From the NCBI RefSeq assembly GCF_024346055.1, contig NZ_JAGQCH010000001.1:186001-250000 (forward strand): DNA of 64,000 bases. Direction: 5' to 3'. The DNA comes from Cyanobium sp. Cruz CV13-4-11 (GTDB lineage Bacteria; Cyanobacteriota; Cyanobacteriia; PCC-6307; Cyanobiaceae). The notes beneath the pieces are model-generated. The model was not told where the DNA came from, did not search any database, and was given only the letters and a program-made list of their open reading frames with translations. A program made the translations under genes and the position numbers. Shown one piece after another: positions 27,401-36,320 of the stretch. The first letter of the stretch is position 1. Each line of letters begins with the position of its first letter.

Positions 27401-29402
27401 CGCCGGCGACGACACCCTCAGCGGCGGCGATGGCATCGATGAACTTCAGGAACAAGGGGATGTCAACTTCACCCTCAGCGACACCCAACTGACGGGATTA
27501 GGGACAGATACCCTCATCAGCATCGAACGGGCCATCCTCAGCGGCGGATCTGGCAACAACACCCTCGATGCCAGCGCCTTCACACGCGGGGCTGTTGCCC
27601 TTAGCGGTGGGGCAGGCGACGACCACCTGATCGGCCCCCGGGAGGCCGGCACCTGGCACTGGCCCTGGGGCTTCTATGCCAATCGCTTCACCGGTGGATC
27701 CGGCAACGACACCTTCACGGGCGGGGTCGGCAGCGACGCCATCGTCGAAAGCGGCGACACCAACTTCACCCTGGGCGCCACCCAGTTGACCGGTAACGGA
27801 ACGGACAGCTTCACCAGCATGGACATCGCCTACCTGATTGGCGGGCAAGGCGACAACCGCCTGGATGTCGCCGGCTTCACCGGCACTCACACCGTCCTTG
27901 AAGGCCGAGGTGGCAACGACACCCTTGTGGGCGGGGTCGCCCACGACTGGGTGCGCGGCCAAACCAACGGCGACTTCACCCTCACCGACAGCCAGTTGAG
28001 CGGCCGTGGCGTCGACACCTTGATCCGCATCGACGCCGCCATCCTCCTCGGGGGGGCAGGCGCCAACACCCTGGATGTCTCCGCCTTCACCGGCAACCAG
28101 ACCATCCTCGAAGGCGGCGGTGGCGACGACACCCTGATCGGCCGCATCGTCGGCCTCGACCGGGTGCGCGCCCGCGGCGATGCCGACTTCACCCTCACCG
28201 ACAGCCAGCTCACCGGCCAGGGCACCGACAGCCTCCAGCACATCGATCAGGCCGAGTTGATCGGTGGGGCCAGTGCCAACAGCCTGGATGTCTCCGCTTT
28301 CACCGGCGCCCTGACCATCCTGGAAGGCGGCGGTGGCAGCGACACCCTGATTGGCCGCACCAGCGGCCTCGACCGGGTGCGTGCCCGCGGTGATGTCGAC
28401 TTCACCCTCACCGACAGCCAGCTCACCGGCCAAGGCACCGACAGCCTCCAGCACATCGAGCAGGCCGCGTTGATTGGCGGGGCCAGCGCCAACACCCTGG
28501 ACGCCTCCGCCTTCACCCTGGGCAGCGTCTTCCTGTACGGCGAGAGCGGCGACGACACCCTGCGTGGTGGCCACGGAAACGACCAGCTTGAGGGCGGCGC
28601 TGGGGACGACCTCCTGAGCGGTGGGGCCGGGCGCGACCGCATCGTCGGGCGCGGCGACACCGATTTCACCTTGGGCGCCACCCAGTTGAGCGGCCTGGGA
28701 ACCGACAGCTTCGACGGCATCGAAGAGGCCCACCTGATCGGCGGCACCGGCGCCAACACCCTGGAAGGCTCCGGCTTCACCGGCGCCCTCGTCATCTACG
28801 AAGGCCGGGGCGGCGACGACGTTCTCATTGGCCGGGCCACCGGCAACGACCGCGTGCGCGCCGCCGGCGATGCCGACTTCACCCTCACCGACAGCCAACT
28901 CACCGGCCTGGGTACCGACAGCCTCCTGGACATCGACCAGGCCCAGCTGATCGGCTACTCCGGCGCCAACCGCTTCGACGCCAGCGCCTTCACCCGCGGA
29001 CCCGTAGTCATCAACGCCGGTGCGGGCAACGACACCCTGATCGGCGGCGCCGGGAACGACACCCTCACCGGTGGCGCCGGCGCCGATCGCTTCCGCTTCC
29101 AGGCGGCCCCCAACACCACCACCAACCGTGACGTGATCACTGATTTCACCATCGCCCAGGGGGACACGATCGAGCTGGAGAACGCCATCTTCACCGCCCT
29201 GCCCAGCACCGGCCCCCTGGCGGCTTCGGCTTTCCAGATCGGCACGGCCGCCACCGACGGCAACCAGCGCATCCTCTACAACAACGCCACTGGCCTGCTC
29301 TCCTACGACAGTGATGGCAACGGTGCCGTGGCGGCGGTGGCCTTCGCCAGGCTCACCCCGGGGCTGGCGCTGATGAGCAGCAGTCAGTTCACGGTCACCT
29401 AG
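24408..29402 (+). CDS. Giant secreted repeat protein: FG-GAP propeller, cadherin-like, LamG-like and RTX repeats
   Basis: 1664 residues from ATG 24408 (GAGGGA before it; ATG 24366 is possible). Order: seven FG-GAP/VCBS units with DxNxDG-type calcium loops (about 24.6-25.65 kb, a seven-bladed propeller); a cadherin-like unit; a LamG/concanavalin-like module (about 25.96-26.66 kb); two more cadherin-like units; then RTX calcium nonapeptides (GSAGDDTLRGRAGDDTLSGG) alternating with seven ~71-residue repeats; and a serralysin-type C-terminus with FRFQAAP and DVITDFTIAQGD. There is no N-terminal signal peptide, which fits type I secretion. Probable adhesin or cell-surface protein; no catalytic domain is seen. 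Confidence 0.88.
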   Translation: MAYTNIVSTSPVPQSLAGEINLTGEEANHGDPALMTTLGEALVASASLHDWFLPGTPMAADPSSPGNRTTRLVTGDLNNDGFPDIAAAHGFRTAGVYLNNGDQSFAPEVVLSESWWPVSQNIGATSIALGDLDLDGNLDLVVPIYGGHYTGRKIQLYRGHGDGSFAPWPVGNGIITATRANPMFAGIADFNGDALPDVVVSHNNGGWTLDVLTQAANGSFSVSDSDPAGQNPQYFDLADFNEDGAPDVVVGALYNGVLVFLNHADGNGTLRKVGGTYLSPQHQYVVTSDFNGDSHQDIAVRSNKDSGVDILYGDGTGSFPSTASFAVSGIDGYLAAADIDRDGDSDLVVSSTSTKSVDLLLNDGSGHFTSPLSTALDAAPWALAVDDFNRDGWLDVVVGRADDTIQVLWSRGGLSLDPATFALPENSQAGTAVGTMTAFGNPPLTYAITAGNSDPDGDSTLAFAIDNSTGKISVSDSGDLDFETTPTFNLTVKATDSGGLFDTAAIKVNLSDIAEVPVDVTLPLTAVSFPKEVIPIEAGKIDFWAQLSGFSGEIDWGARDPFLFTLTDGQSGWGVGFAGNNGNGDGGLVGGAGSGVGNHTGTGDFGYWTYEDVLGAGLVDEWHHYVYQWNEDGIPGLGDRKLAIYVDGVLNSNRWDQEGRISPFIPLTGGTLNLITSGNPPPANPLGEVAIDEFKIYDGNNQLVLWNTLDSADAVKNSSVGLDGIFNNVGDVHFVPGISGNAVRAKQVYAVGSAPTAEVEDATFTVAENSLEGTLVGTVTATGTALTYAIIGGNIDPDSDSQAAFAIDAATGAITVNDSGDLDFETTPTFNLTVKGNDSGGLFATGAVTIKLTNVDEPGNESPKAQDATFTLPENSPNNKTVGTVSATDIDAGDTLTYAITAGNSNPDGDSNLAFAIDSTTGEITVNDSNDLDFETTPTFNLSVTVTDSGGLSDTAAIRINLSDSFEQVGTPWDDVLSGTSGNDVLNGSAGDDTLRGRAGDDTLSGGDGIDELQEQGDVNFTLSDTQLTGLGTDTLISIERAILSGGSGNNTLDASAFTRGAVALSGGAGDDHLIGPREAGTWHWPWGFYANRFTGGSGNDTFTGGVGSDAIVESGDTNFTLGATQLTGNGTDSFTSMDIAYLIGGQGDNRLDVAGFTGTHTVLEGRGGNDTLVGGVAHDWVRGQTNGDFTLTDSQLSGRGVDTLIRIDAAILLGGAGANTLDVSAFTGNQTILEGGGGDDTLIGRIVGLDRVRARGDADFTLTDSQLTGQGTDSLQHIDQAELIGGASANSLDVSAFTGALTILEGGGGSDTLIGRTSGLDRVRARGDVDFTLTDSQLTGQGTDSLQHIEQAALIGGASANTLDASAFTLGSVFLYGESGDDTLRGGHGNDQLEGGAGDDLLSGGAGRDRIVGRGDTDFTLGATQLSGLGTDSFDGIEEAHLIGGTGANTLEGSGFTGALVIYEGRGGDDVLIGRATGNDRVRAAGDADFTLTDSQLTGLGTDSLLDIDQAQLIGYSGANRFDASAFTRGPVVINAGAGNDTLIGGAGNDTLTGGAGADRFRFQAAPNTTTNRDVITDFTIAQGDTIELENAIFTALPSTGPLAASAFQIGTAATDGNQRILYNNATGLLSYDSDGNGAVAAVAFARLTPGLALMSSSQFTVT
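27459..29000 (+). repeat. Seven tandem ~71-residue repeats within the giant gene
   Basis: The unit starts with a D-[VTA]-[ND]-FTL core, continues QLTGxGTDSL...I..A.LIGG..ANTLD, and ends SAFTG before a GGGGDDTL turn. Copies begin near 27459, 27757, 27969, 28179, 28392, 28656 and 28869, mostly about 213 bases apart, with inserts of RTX turns where longer. The fourth and fifth copies are nearly identical in DNA, indicating recent duplication or gene conversion. Confidence 0.85.
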
Positions 29403-29511
29403 ACCCATCGGCCTGGACCCCATATCTGGTGTGCCCAGCCGCGCTTTCGGCTCTCAAAGGCCTTGATCTGGTGGTGTTCCCCCCTAGGCTTAGCTCCGCC
29501 ACGCAGAGCCT

Positions 29512-32500
29512 TTGGCCTTCGTCCCCCTCCACAACCACAGCGACTACAGCCTGCTGGACGGGGCCTCCCAGCTGCCGGCCATGGTGGAGCGAGCGGTGGC
29601 CCTGGGCATGCCGGCCCTGGCCCTCACCGATCACGGCGTCATGTATGGCGCCATTGAGCTGCTGAAGCTGTGTACGAAGGCCGGCATCAAGCCGATCATC
29701 GGCAACGAGATGTACGTGATCAACGGCTCGATCGAGGATCCCCAGCCGAAAAAGGAACGCCGCTACCACCTGGTGGTGCTGGCCCGCAACGCCGTCGGCT
29801 ACCGCAATCTGGTCAAGCTCACCAGCATCAGCCATCTGCGCGGCATGCGCGGCCGGGGGATCTTCGCCCGGGCCTGCATCGATAAATCCTTGCTGCAGCA
29901 ATACAGCGAAGGCCTGATGGTGGCCACCGCCTGCCTCGGCGGCGAGATCCCCCAGGCGATCCTGCGGGGGCGCCCCGATGTGGCCCGCGAGGTGGCCAGC
30001 TGGTACCGGGAGGTGTTCGGTGACGACTTCTACCTGGAGATCCAGGACCACGGCGGCCTCGAAGACCGCATCGTCAACGTGGAAATGGCGCGGATCAGCG
30101 CCGAGCTCGGCATTCCCCTGCTCGCCACCAACGACGCCCATTACCTCACCAGCAACGACGTGGAGGCCCACGACGCCCTGCTGTGCGTGCTCACCGGCAA
30201 GCTGATCAGCGACGAAAAGCGCCTGCGCTACACGGGCACCGAATACATCAAGAGTGAGGCGGAGATGGCCGAGCTGTTCGCCGACCATCTGGAGCCGGAG
30301 GTGATCGCCGCCGCCATCGCCACCACCGCCATGGTGGCCGAGAAGGTGGAGGACTACGACATCCTTGGGCGCCAACAGATGCCCCGCTTCCCGATCCCCG
30401 AGGGCCACACCCCGGTGAGTTATCTCAGTGAGGTGAGCCACCAGGGGCTGCGCCGCCGCCTCTCCCTGGCAGATGACGCTGCCATCGATTCCGGCTACGC
30501 CGAGCGGCTGGCCTTCGAGCTCCAGGTGATGGAGCAGATGGGCTTCCCCACCTACTTCCTGGTGGTCTGGGACTACATCCGCTTCGCCCGGGAGCAGGGC
30601 ATTCCGGTGGGCCCTGGGCGCGGGTCGGCCGCCGGTTCGCTGGTGGCCTACGCCCTCGGCATCACCAACATCGATCCTGTGGAGCACGGCCTGCTGTTCG
30701 AGCGCTTCCTCAACCCGGAACGCCAATCGATGCCTGACATCGACACCGATTTCTGCATCGAGCGCCGCGGTGAGGTAATCGACTATGTCACCCGCCGCTA
30801 CGGCGAGGACAAGGTGGCCCAGATCATCACCTTCAACCGCATGACCTCCAAGGCGGTGCTCAAGGACGTGGCCCGGGTGCTCGACATCCCCTACGGCGAG
30901 GCCGACCGGCTGGCCAAGCTGATCCCCGTGGCCCGGGGCAAGCCGGCCAAGCTCGCCGAGATGATCGGCCCCGAGTCGCCGGTGCCGGAATTCCGCGAGA
31001 AGTACGAGAACGATCCGAAGGTGCGCCACTGGGTGGATCTGGCCCGCCGGATCGAGGGCACCAACAAAACGTTCGGTGTCCATGCCGCCGGGGTGGTGAT
31101 CGCCGCCGAACCCCTCGATGAACTGGTGCCCCTGCAGCGCAACAACGACGGCCAGGTGATCACCCAGTACTTCATGGAGGACGTCGAGGCGATGGGCCTG
31201 CTGAAGATGGACTTCCTGGGCCTCAAGAACCTCACCATGATCGAAAAGACGATTGAACTGGTGGCCCAGGCCGAGGGGGAACGGCTCGATCCCGACGCCC
31301 TGCCGGCCAACGATCCCGGCACCTACGCCCTGCTGGCCCGGGGGGATCTCGAGGGCATCTTCCAGCTCGAATCCAGCGGCATGCGCCAGATCGTCCGCGA
31401 TCTCAAGCCCTCCTCCCTGGAGGACATTTCTTCCATCCTGGCCCTCTACCGGCCGGGGCCCCTCGATGCGGGCCTGATCCCCAAGTTCATCAACCGCAAG
31501 CATGGCCGCGAGGCCATTGATGTGGCCCACGCCAAGCTGGAGCCGATCCTCAAGGAGACCTACGGGATCATGGTCTACCAGGAGCAGATCATGCGGATCG
31601 CCCAGGATCTGGCGGGCTATTCCCTCGGTGAAGCGGATCTTCTGCGGCGGGCCATGGGCAAGAAGAAGGTGTCGGAGATGCAGAAGCACCGCCACCAGTT
31701 CGTCACCGGCGCCAGCGATCGGGGCGTGGACGCCGCCATCGCCGAGGCGCTGTTCGACCAGATGGTGCTGTTCGCCGAGTACTGCTTCAACAAGAGCCAT
31801 TCCACCGCCTACGGCGCCGTCACCTACCAGACCGCCTACCTCAAGGCCCACCATCCGGTGGCCTACATGGCGGCCCTGCTCACGGTGAATGCCGGCACCA
31901 CCGACAAGGTGCAGCGTTACATCGCCAACTGCCAGGCCATGGGCATCGAGGTGATGCCGCCGGACGTGAATGCCTCCGGCATCGACTTCACCCCCGTGGG
32001 CAAGAAGATCCTCTTCGGCCTCTCCGCCATCCGCAACCTCGGCGATGGCGCCATCCGCCAGCTGATCGAAGCCCGCTCCAGCGGCGGCCCTTTCCTGCAC
32101 CTCGCCGATCTCTGCGACCGGATCCCGGGCCAGCAGCTCAACCGCCGGGCCATCGAGTCGCTGATCCACTGCGGTGCCCTCGATGGCCTTGAGGCCAAGG
32201 CCAACCGGGCCCAGTTGATGGCCGATCTCGATCTGGTGCTCGATTGGGCCAGCTCCCGCGCCCGCGACCGGGCCAGCGGCCAAGGCAACCTGTTCGACCT
32301 GTTCGGCGGCGGGTCTGCGGGGACTTCCGAGGGCGCCGCTGCCGTGGAGGCCCCCGCACCGCCGAAGGCCGCTTCGGTGGCCGACTATCCCCCCACCGAG
32401 AAGCTGAAGCTGGAGAAGGAACTGCTCGGCTTCTACATCTCCGACCACCCCCTGCGCCAGCTGGCGTCCCAGGTGCGGCTGCTCACCCCGATCGGCCTGG

Positions 32501-33042
32501 CCAATCTTGAGGAGATGGCCGACAAGGCCAAGGTGAGCGTGGTGGTGATGGTGAGCGAGATTCGCCAGGTGACCACCCGCAAGGGCGACCGCATGGCCGT
32601 GCTGCAGCTGGAGGACCTCACCGGCTCCTGCGAGGCGGTGGTGTTCCCCAAGAGCTACGCCCGCCTGGCCGACCACCTGATGGTGGATGCGCGCCTGCTG
32701 CTCTGGGCCGGCGTCGACCGCCGCGACGACCGGGTGCAGCTGCTCGTGGACGACTGCCGCAGCATCGAGGATCTGCAGCTGGTGATGGTGGAACTGGCGC
32801 CTGAGCAGGCCGGCGACATTGCCGTCCAGCACCGGCTGCGGGAATGCCTGACACGCCACCGTCCAGGCCAGGAGGAGGCTGGCGTGCGAGTGCCCGTGGT
32901 GGCGCTGGTGAAGCACCAGGACGAAACCCGCTTCGTGCGGCTGGGGGGCCAGTTCTGCGTCGCCGATGCGCCGGCGGCTGTCGAGACGCTGGCCTCGGCC
33001 GATTTCAGGGCCTGGCTGCGCTCACCCCTGGGGGCTGCCTGA
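29512..33042 (+). CDS. dnaE: DNA polymerase III alpha subunit (unsplit)
   Basis: Replicative polymerase, 1176 residues starting from TTG 29512. The N-terminal PHP domain begins [17 protein letters not shown]; the polymerase core has [17 protein letters not shown] and [12 protein letters not shown] with the catalytic acidic residues; the C-terminal OB and tau-binding regions are present. In many cyanobacteria dnaE is split by a trans-splicing intein between AEY and CFN; here that site (residues 757/758) is continuous. PAM68 converges on it and overlaps its last 21 bases. Confidence 0.98.
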   Translation: MAFVPLHNHSDYSLLDGASQLPAMVERAVALGMPALALTDHGVMYGAIELLKLCTKAGIKPIIGNEMYVINGSIEDPQPKKERRYHLVVLARNAVGYRNLVKLTSISHLRGMRGRGIFARACIDKSLLQQYSEGLMVATACLGGEIPQAILRGRPDVAREVASWYREVFGDDFYLEIQDHGGLEDRIVNVEMARISAELGIPLLATNDAHYLTSNDVEAHDALLCVLTGKLISDEKRLRYTGTEYIKSEAEMAELFADHLEPEVIAAAIATTAMVAEKVEDYDILGRQQMPRFPIPEGHTPVSYLSEVSHQGLRRRLSLADDAAIDSGYAERLAFELQVMEQMGFPTYFLVVWDYIRFAREQGIPVGPGRGSAAGSLVAYALGITNIDPVEHGLLFERFLNPERQSMPDIDTDFCIERRGEVIDYVTRRYGEDKVAQIITFNRMTSKAVLKDVARVLDIPYGEADRLAKLIPVARGKPAKLAEMIGPESPVPEFREKYENDPKVRHWVDLARRIEGTNKTFGVHAAGVVIAAEPLDELVPLQRNNDGQVITQYFMEDVEAMGLLKMDFLGLKNLTMIEKTIELVAQAEGERLDPDALPANDPGTYALLARGDLEGIFQLESSGMRQIVRDLKPSSLEDISSILALYRPGPLDAGLIPKFINRKHGREAIDVAHAKLEPILKETYGIMVYQEQIMRIAQDLAGYSLGEADLLRRAMGKKKVSEMQKHRHQFVTGASDRGVDAAIAEALFDQMVLFAEYCFNKSHSTAYGAVTYQTAYLKAHHPVAYMAALLTVNAGTTDKVQRYIANCQAMGIEVMPPDVNASGIDFTPVGKKILFGLSAIRNLGDGAIRQLIEARSSGGPFLHLADLCDRIPGQQLNRRAIESLIHCGALDGLEAKANRAQLMADLDLVLDWASSRARDRASGQGNLFDLFGGGSAGTSEGAAAVEAPAPPKAASVADYPPTEKLKLEKELLGFYISDHPLRQLASQVRLLTPIGLANLEEMADKAKVSVVVMVSEIRQVTTRKGDRMAVLQLEDLTGSCEAVVFPKSYARLADHLMVDARLLLWAGVDRRDDRVQLLVDDCRSIEDLQLVMVELAPEQAGDIAVQHRLRECLTRHRPGQEEAGVRVPVVALVKHQDETRFVRLGGQFCVADAPAAVETLASADFRAWLRSPLGAA

Positions 33043-33444
33043 GCCGGAGCCCGAGGTGCCCTGGCGCATGGCTCGCACCGAGGTCCGTACCCGTCCGATG
33101 TTGACGCCGATCTGCTCCAGGCCCAGGAGGGTGCCCGGGGCGTCCTCCCAGCTGGCGGAGAGCACCCCATAGCTGAGGCCCAGCAGACCCAGCAGGAAGA
33201 AGGCTCCGGAACCCACCAGGGTGAGGCCGGGGGGGATGTCGAGCACACCGCGGCTGACCAGCAGATAGCTGGCCACGAACACGCCCATGCCAAGGACGGT
33301 GGGGGTGCCCGTGGCGATGGCGATGCGCCGCACCATGCGGTTGGCCACCGCCTCGGGAATCACCTGCTGGCGGGGCGCCTTGGCCGGGGTCGTGGGTACG
33401 GGGCGGTCTGCCCCGAAGGATTTCGGCTTCGGCCGACGGGCCAT
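33022..33444 (-). CDS. PAM68-family photosystem II assembly protein
   Basis: 140 residues of the PAM68/DUF3464 family, known in Arabidopsis and Synechocystis to assist photosystem II assembly. A Lys/Arg/Pro-rich soluble N-terminus with [13 protein letters not shown] precedes two transmembrane segments ([17 protein letters not shown] and a second starting [20 protein letters not shown]). The tail ends in a Gly/Ser repeat. It is 10 bases downstream of rpsO on the same strand and overlaps the 3' end of dnaE. Confidence 0.93.
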   Translation of the reverse strand: MARRPKPKSFGADRPVPTTPAKAPRQQVIPEAVANRMVRRIAIATGTPTVLGMGVFVASYLLVSRGVLDIPPGLTLVGSGAFFLLGLLGLSYGVLSASWEDAPGTLLGLEQIGVNIGRVRTSVRAMRQGTSGSGSGSPQG

Positions 33445-33454
33445 GGGACGTCCC

Positions 33455-33724
33455 TCAGCCGCGGATGCCGAGTTTCTTGATCAGTTCGGCGTAGCGGGTC
33501 TCGCTCTGGGCGCGGAGATAGCCGAGCAGGCGCTTGCGGCGACCGATCATCTTGAGCAGCCCCTGGCGGGAGGAGAAGTCGTGGATGTTCTTCTGCAGGT
33601 GGCCACTGAGTTGCTGGATCCGCTCGCTCAACATCGCGACCTGCACTTCCACCGAGCCGGTGTCGGTGCCGTGGGCCTGATGGGAATTGATCAGTTCCTG
33701 TTTCTGGGTGGTGGTGAGCGGCAT
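33455..33724 (-). CDS. rpsO: 30S ribosomal protein S15
   Basis: 89 residues, exactly the family length, starting [20 protein letters not shown]. The 16S rRNA-binding core with [39 protein letters not shown] and [21 protein letters not shown] is complete. An in-frame ATG 27 bases upstream is not needed. It sits between ruvA and PAM68 on the minus strand. Confidence 0.98.
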   Translation of the reverse strand: MPLTTTQKQELINSHQAHGTDTGSVEVQVAMLSERIQQLSGHLQKNIHDFSSRQGLLKMIGRRKRLLGYLRAQSETRYAELIKKLGIRG

Positions 33725-33801
33725 GGGCGGATCTGAGCCCGAACGGTGCAAACCAACACCTTAACGCGCAGCCCGTAGGCCTTCCCTCTGGGTCTGCCGC
33801 T

Positions 33802-34455
33802 TCAGGCCACGGCGCGGGACAACCAGCGCAGACTTTCGCGGATCCAGTCATCGGCACCAGCGGAGGCCTCAATACCGGCGGCGGCAACGGCCCGCAGGGC
33901 CCGGTGGATTTCCAGGGGCTCGTAACCGAGCGCCACCAGGGTGATCTGCACTTCTTCGCGGCAGGGGGCCGCTGGGCCCCCTGGGGTTTCGCTGCCGGGG
34001 GCTTCTTCCTCCTCCAGGGGATCCACCAGGCCGGCGAAGCGCTCCTGCAGGCGCGCTCTCAGCTCCACCGACAGCCGCTCGGCCGTGCGCTTGCCCACCC
34101 CAGGGGCCAGGCAGAGGCTGCGCAGATCGGCGTGGACGATGGCGCGCACCAGGTCGGGCACCTCCAGGGCGCCGAGCAGGCCCAGGGCCATCTGGGGCCC
34201 CACACCGCTCACGGCCACCAGCTCGCGGAACAGGTCCCGCTCCTGGCGGGCCGAGAAGCCGTAGAGCGTCCAGCCGTCATCGCGAATGCTGTGGTGCACG
34301 TGCAGAGCCAGATCGCTGCCCACCTCGGGCAGGCGCTGCCACTGCCTCAGGGTGAACTGCACCTCGTAGCCCACCCCCTGGCAGATCAGCAGGGCCCCGC
34401 AACGGTTCGCCTGCTGCCATGGTTCGGCCAGTCGCCCCTGCAGCCAGCCGATCAT
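33802..34455 (-). CDS. ruvA: Holliday junction branch migration protein RuvA
   Basis: 217 residues from ATG 34455 (MIGWLQGRLAEPW). It binds four-way junctions and loads RuvB. The OB-fold N-terminus, the helix-hairpin-helix segments (FRELVAVSGVGPQMALGLLG and LCLAPGVGKRTAERL) and the C-terminal RuvB-binding domain (VQITLVALGYEPLEIHRAL) are all there, separated by the usual acidic linker. A longer upstream frame is open but not conserved. Its ATG lies back to back with a possible ATG of the divergent lipoprotein gene. Confidence 0.97.
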   Translation of the reverse strand: MIGWLQGRLAEPWQQANRCGALLICQGVGYEVQFTLRQWQRLPEVGSDLALHVHHSIRDDGWTLYGFSARQERDLFRELVAVSGVGPQMALGLLGALEVPDLVRAIVHADLRSLCLAPGVGKRTAERLSVELRARLQERFAGLVDPLEEEEAPGSETPGGPAAPCREEVQITLVALGYEPLEIHRALRAVAAAGIEASAGADDWIRESLRWLSRAVA

Positions 34456-34477
34456 GGTGAGACGTGCGTCAGCCCCC

Positions 34478-34939
34478 ATGCTGCCCCTCCTGCCAAGCCC
34501 CCCGGGCCGCTCCCGGTCGCCGCTGTCGCTGGTGCTGTCATCGCTGCTGGCCCTGGTGCTGCTGCTGGGGGGCTGCTCCAGAGCCGCCCAGCCCCCCAGG
34601 GGCGTGTTGCTCGACGCCCTCTCCCTGCAGATCCAGCTCACCCAGGGGGCCATTGCCCGCGCCCTCAATCTGGAGGCCGGCGGGCTGCCCGAGGTGAGCC
34701 GGGTGCGGGTCGAGGAGCAGGAGACCATCGCCATCGGCGAAGGACGGGGCCTGCACCTGAGTGGCCGCTTCGACTGGCGTCTGCCGGGGGATGCCATTCG
34801 CGTCGACAGCCCCTTCGAGCTCTACCTGCAGCGGGGCTCCAGGGGTGAGAGCTGGCGCCTGGCCCGCCCCAGCGGCAGCAGTGACGGCAACAGCCAGGAC
34901 TGGATCACTGAGCCCCTGCCACTTCCTCGGAAAGCCTGA
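34478..34939 (+). CDS. Predicted lipoprotein
   Basis: 153 residues from ATG 34478; an ATG at 34454 would share its bases with the ruvA start codon and is the alternative. The signal peptide ends with a lipobox LLLGGC, so the mature Cys would be lipid-modified. The rest resembles short cyanobacterial lipoproteins of unknown role (LQIQLTQGAIARALNLEAGG). Its last 35 bases overlap the 3' end of the convergent antiporter gene. Confidence 0.8.
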   Translation: MLPLLPSPPGRSRSPLSLVLSSLLALVLLLGGCSRAAQPPRGVLLDALSLQIQLTQGAIARALNLEAGGLPEVSRVRVEEQETIAIGEGRGLHLSGRFDWRLPGDAIRVDSPFELYLQRGSRGESWRLARPSGSSDGNSQDWITEPLPLPRKA

Positions 34940-36320
34940 GCCAGCGGGCCACGTGGGGAAGCGTGAGGCCTTGCACCAGCAGGTTGATCACCACGACACA
35001 GAAGACGATGCCGCCGGCGTTCTGCACCAGGGTTGGCACGGCGGCCGGGTCGATGCCACGCACCCTGGGGATGGCGTCGACCATCTCGAAACTCAGGGCG
35101 AGCGGAACGGCGCCGCGCAGACCACACCAGGAGACCAGCAACGAGTCCCGCAAGCTGAAGGGCGAGAGGCGTTGCAGCAGCAAAACACTCGCCGGCCTGG
35201 CCACCAGCATCATCGCGAGGGCGACGACGATGCCCTCTGGCAATGCCGGCAGGAGATCCAGGGGATGGACACTCAAACCGAAGATCAGGAAGACGGTGAT
35301 TTCGGTCATGTTGTTGAACGGCAGCAGCGTCTGCTGCAGGGCTTCGGGTGTGATCTGTTTGTTGCTGTAGGTGTTGTTGCGCAGCATCAGTCCGGCCACA
35401 TAGGCGCTGATGAAGCCGGAGCCGCCCATCAACTCCGCCACGCCATAGGAAATCAGGCCGATGGCGATGCCCAGGAGCAGCAACTGGCTGGCCTCCCGCA
35501 CCAGCCGGTTGAGGCTGAAGCGCCCCAGGTAGCTGACGCAGACGCCGATCAACAAGCCGGAACCGATCTTCTGCAGGAACGTCTGCAGCTGCTCCACCAC
35601 CACCTGCTGCCCGCTGCTGCCTCCTTCCAGGGTCGTCAGGCCGATCACCAGCCCCAGAAACAGGATGCCGGTGGGATCATTGACGGAGGATTCGAACTGG
35701 ATCAGGGCCGAAAGCCGGTTTGGGACCGCCCGTTGCACCATTTGCAGGACATTCATCGTGGCCCCGGCGTCGGTCGAGCCCAGACAAGCGGCGACCAGCA
35801 TCGCCACGGCCACCGGCACCTGCCGGAAGCCGAGCTCGATGCCACCGGCATCGGGGGAGGCCACGAACCAGACGATCGTCCCCAGAATCAGGCTGGAGAG
35901 GATCACGCCACCCACCGCCAGGATGATGCCGTATTCAAGGAAACCGCGTATCGAGCGGATGTCGGTTTCCAGGCCTGCGTTGAACAGCAGGATCGACAGA
36001 CTCAGATCCTGCAGCCGCAGGATCGTCTCATGGCTGAACAGGGTGACGGAGGGATTGATGAACAGGCCGAAGATCAGCACGCCAAGAATCGCCGGCACCC
36101 CGATCTTCAGGGAGAAGCGACTGATTGCCAGGGTGCCAAGGAAGATGCCGCCGATGGTCACCATGATCAGCGGCAGGGGGACGATCCCCGGCGCGATCGG
36201 CGGCCGGATCAGTGGCGTCTCCGCCCCCTGAGCGAAGCCCGCCACCACCGTGGCCAGCCAGGCATGGACGGCACCGGGCAGGGGGATCAACAGCAAGGGA
36301 ACCCAACCTGGCGGCGTCAT
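34905..36320 (-). CDS. CPA1-type cation/proton antiporter
   Basis: 471 residues with about 12-13 transmembrane segments and the Na+/H+ exchanger fold. The ion-binding motif is FESSVNDPTGILF, with the conserved Asp, and LSILLFNAGLETD marks the opposite crossed helix. The pattern is closer to NhaP/CvrA-type potassium or sodium antiporters than to NhaA. It probably helps pH and salt balance; the ion is not determinable. The ATG overlaps the stop of the EamA transporter gene (ATGA), so the two are one transcript. Confidence 0.92.
   Translation of the reverse strand: MTPPGWVPLLLIPLPGAVHAWLATVVAGFAQGAETPLIRPPIAPGIVPLPLIMVTIGGIFLGTLAISRFSLKIGVPAILGVLIFGLFINPSVTLFSHETILRLQDLSLSILLFNAGLETDIRSIRGFLEYGIILAVGGVILSSLILGTIVWFVASPDAGGIELGFRQVPVAVAMLVAACLGSTDAGATMNVLQMVQRAVPNRLSALIQFESSVNDPTGILFLGLVIGLTTLEGGSSGQQVVVEQLQTFLQKIGSGLLIGVCVSYLGRFSLNRLVREASQLLLLGIAIGLISYGVAELMGGSGFISAYVAGLMLRNNTYSNKQITPEALQQTLLPFNNMTEITVFLIFGLSVHPLDLLPALPEGIVVALAMMLVARPASVLLLQRLSPFSLRDSLLVSWCGLRGAVPLALSFEMVDAIPRVRGIDPAAVPTLVQNAGGIVFCVVVINLLVQGLTLPHVARWLRLSEEVAGAQ

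Noticed and set aside
27459-29000. Regular repeats considered as a CRISPR array
   Set aside because: Repeats are about 213 bases, in frame and coding; no short repeat-spacer pattern.
27498-29423. Long minus-strand frame opposite the RTX repeats
   Set aside because: Repetitive Gly/Val/Ala antisense translation of the repeats; no independent support.
29395-32916. Very long open frame (over 1100 codons) on the minus strand opposite dnaE
   Set aside because: It is His/Gly/Leu-rich with no domain and mirrors the codon positions of dnaE; a GC-rich antisense artefact.
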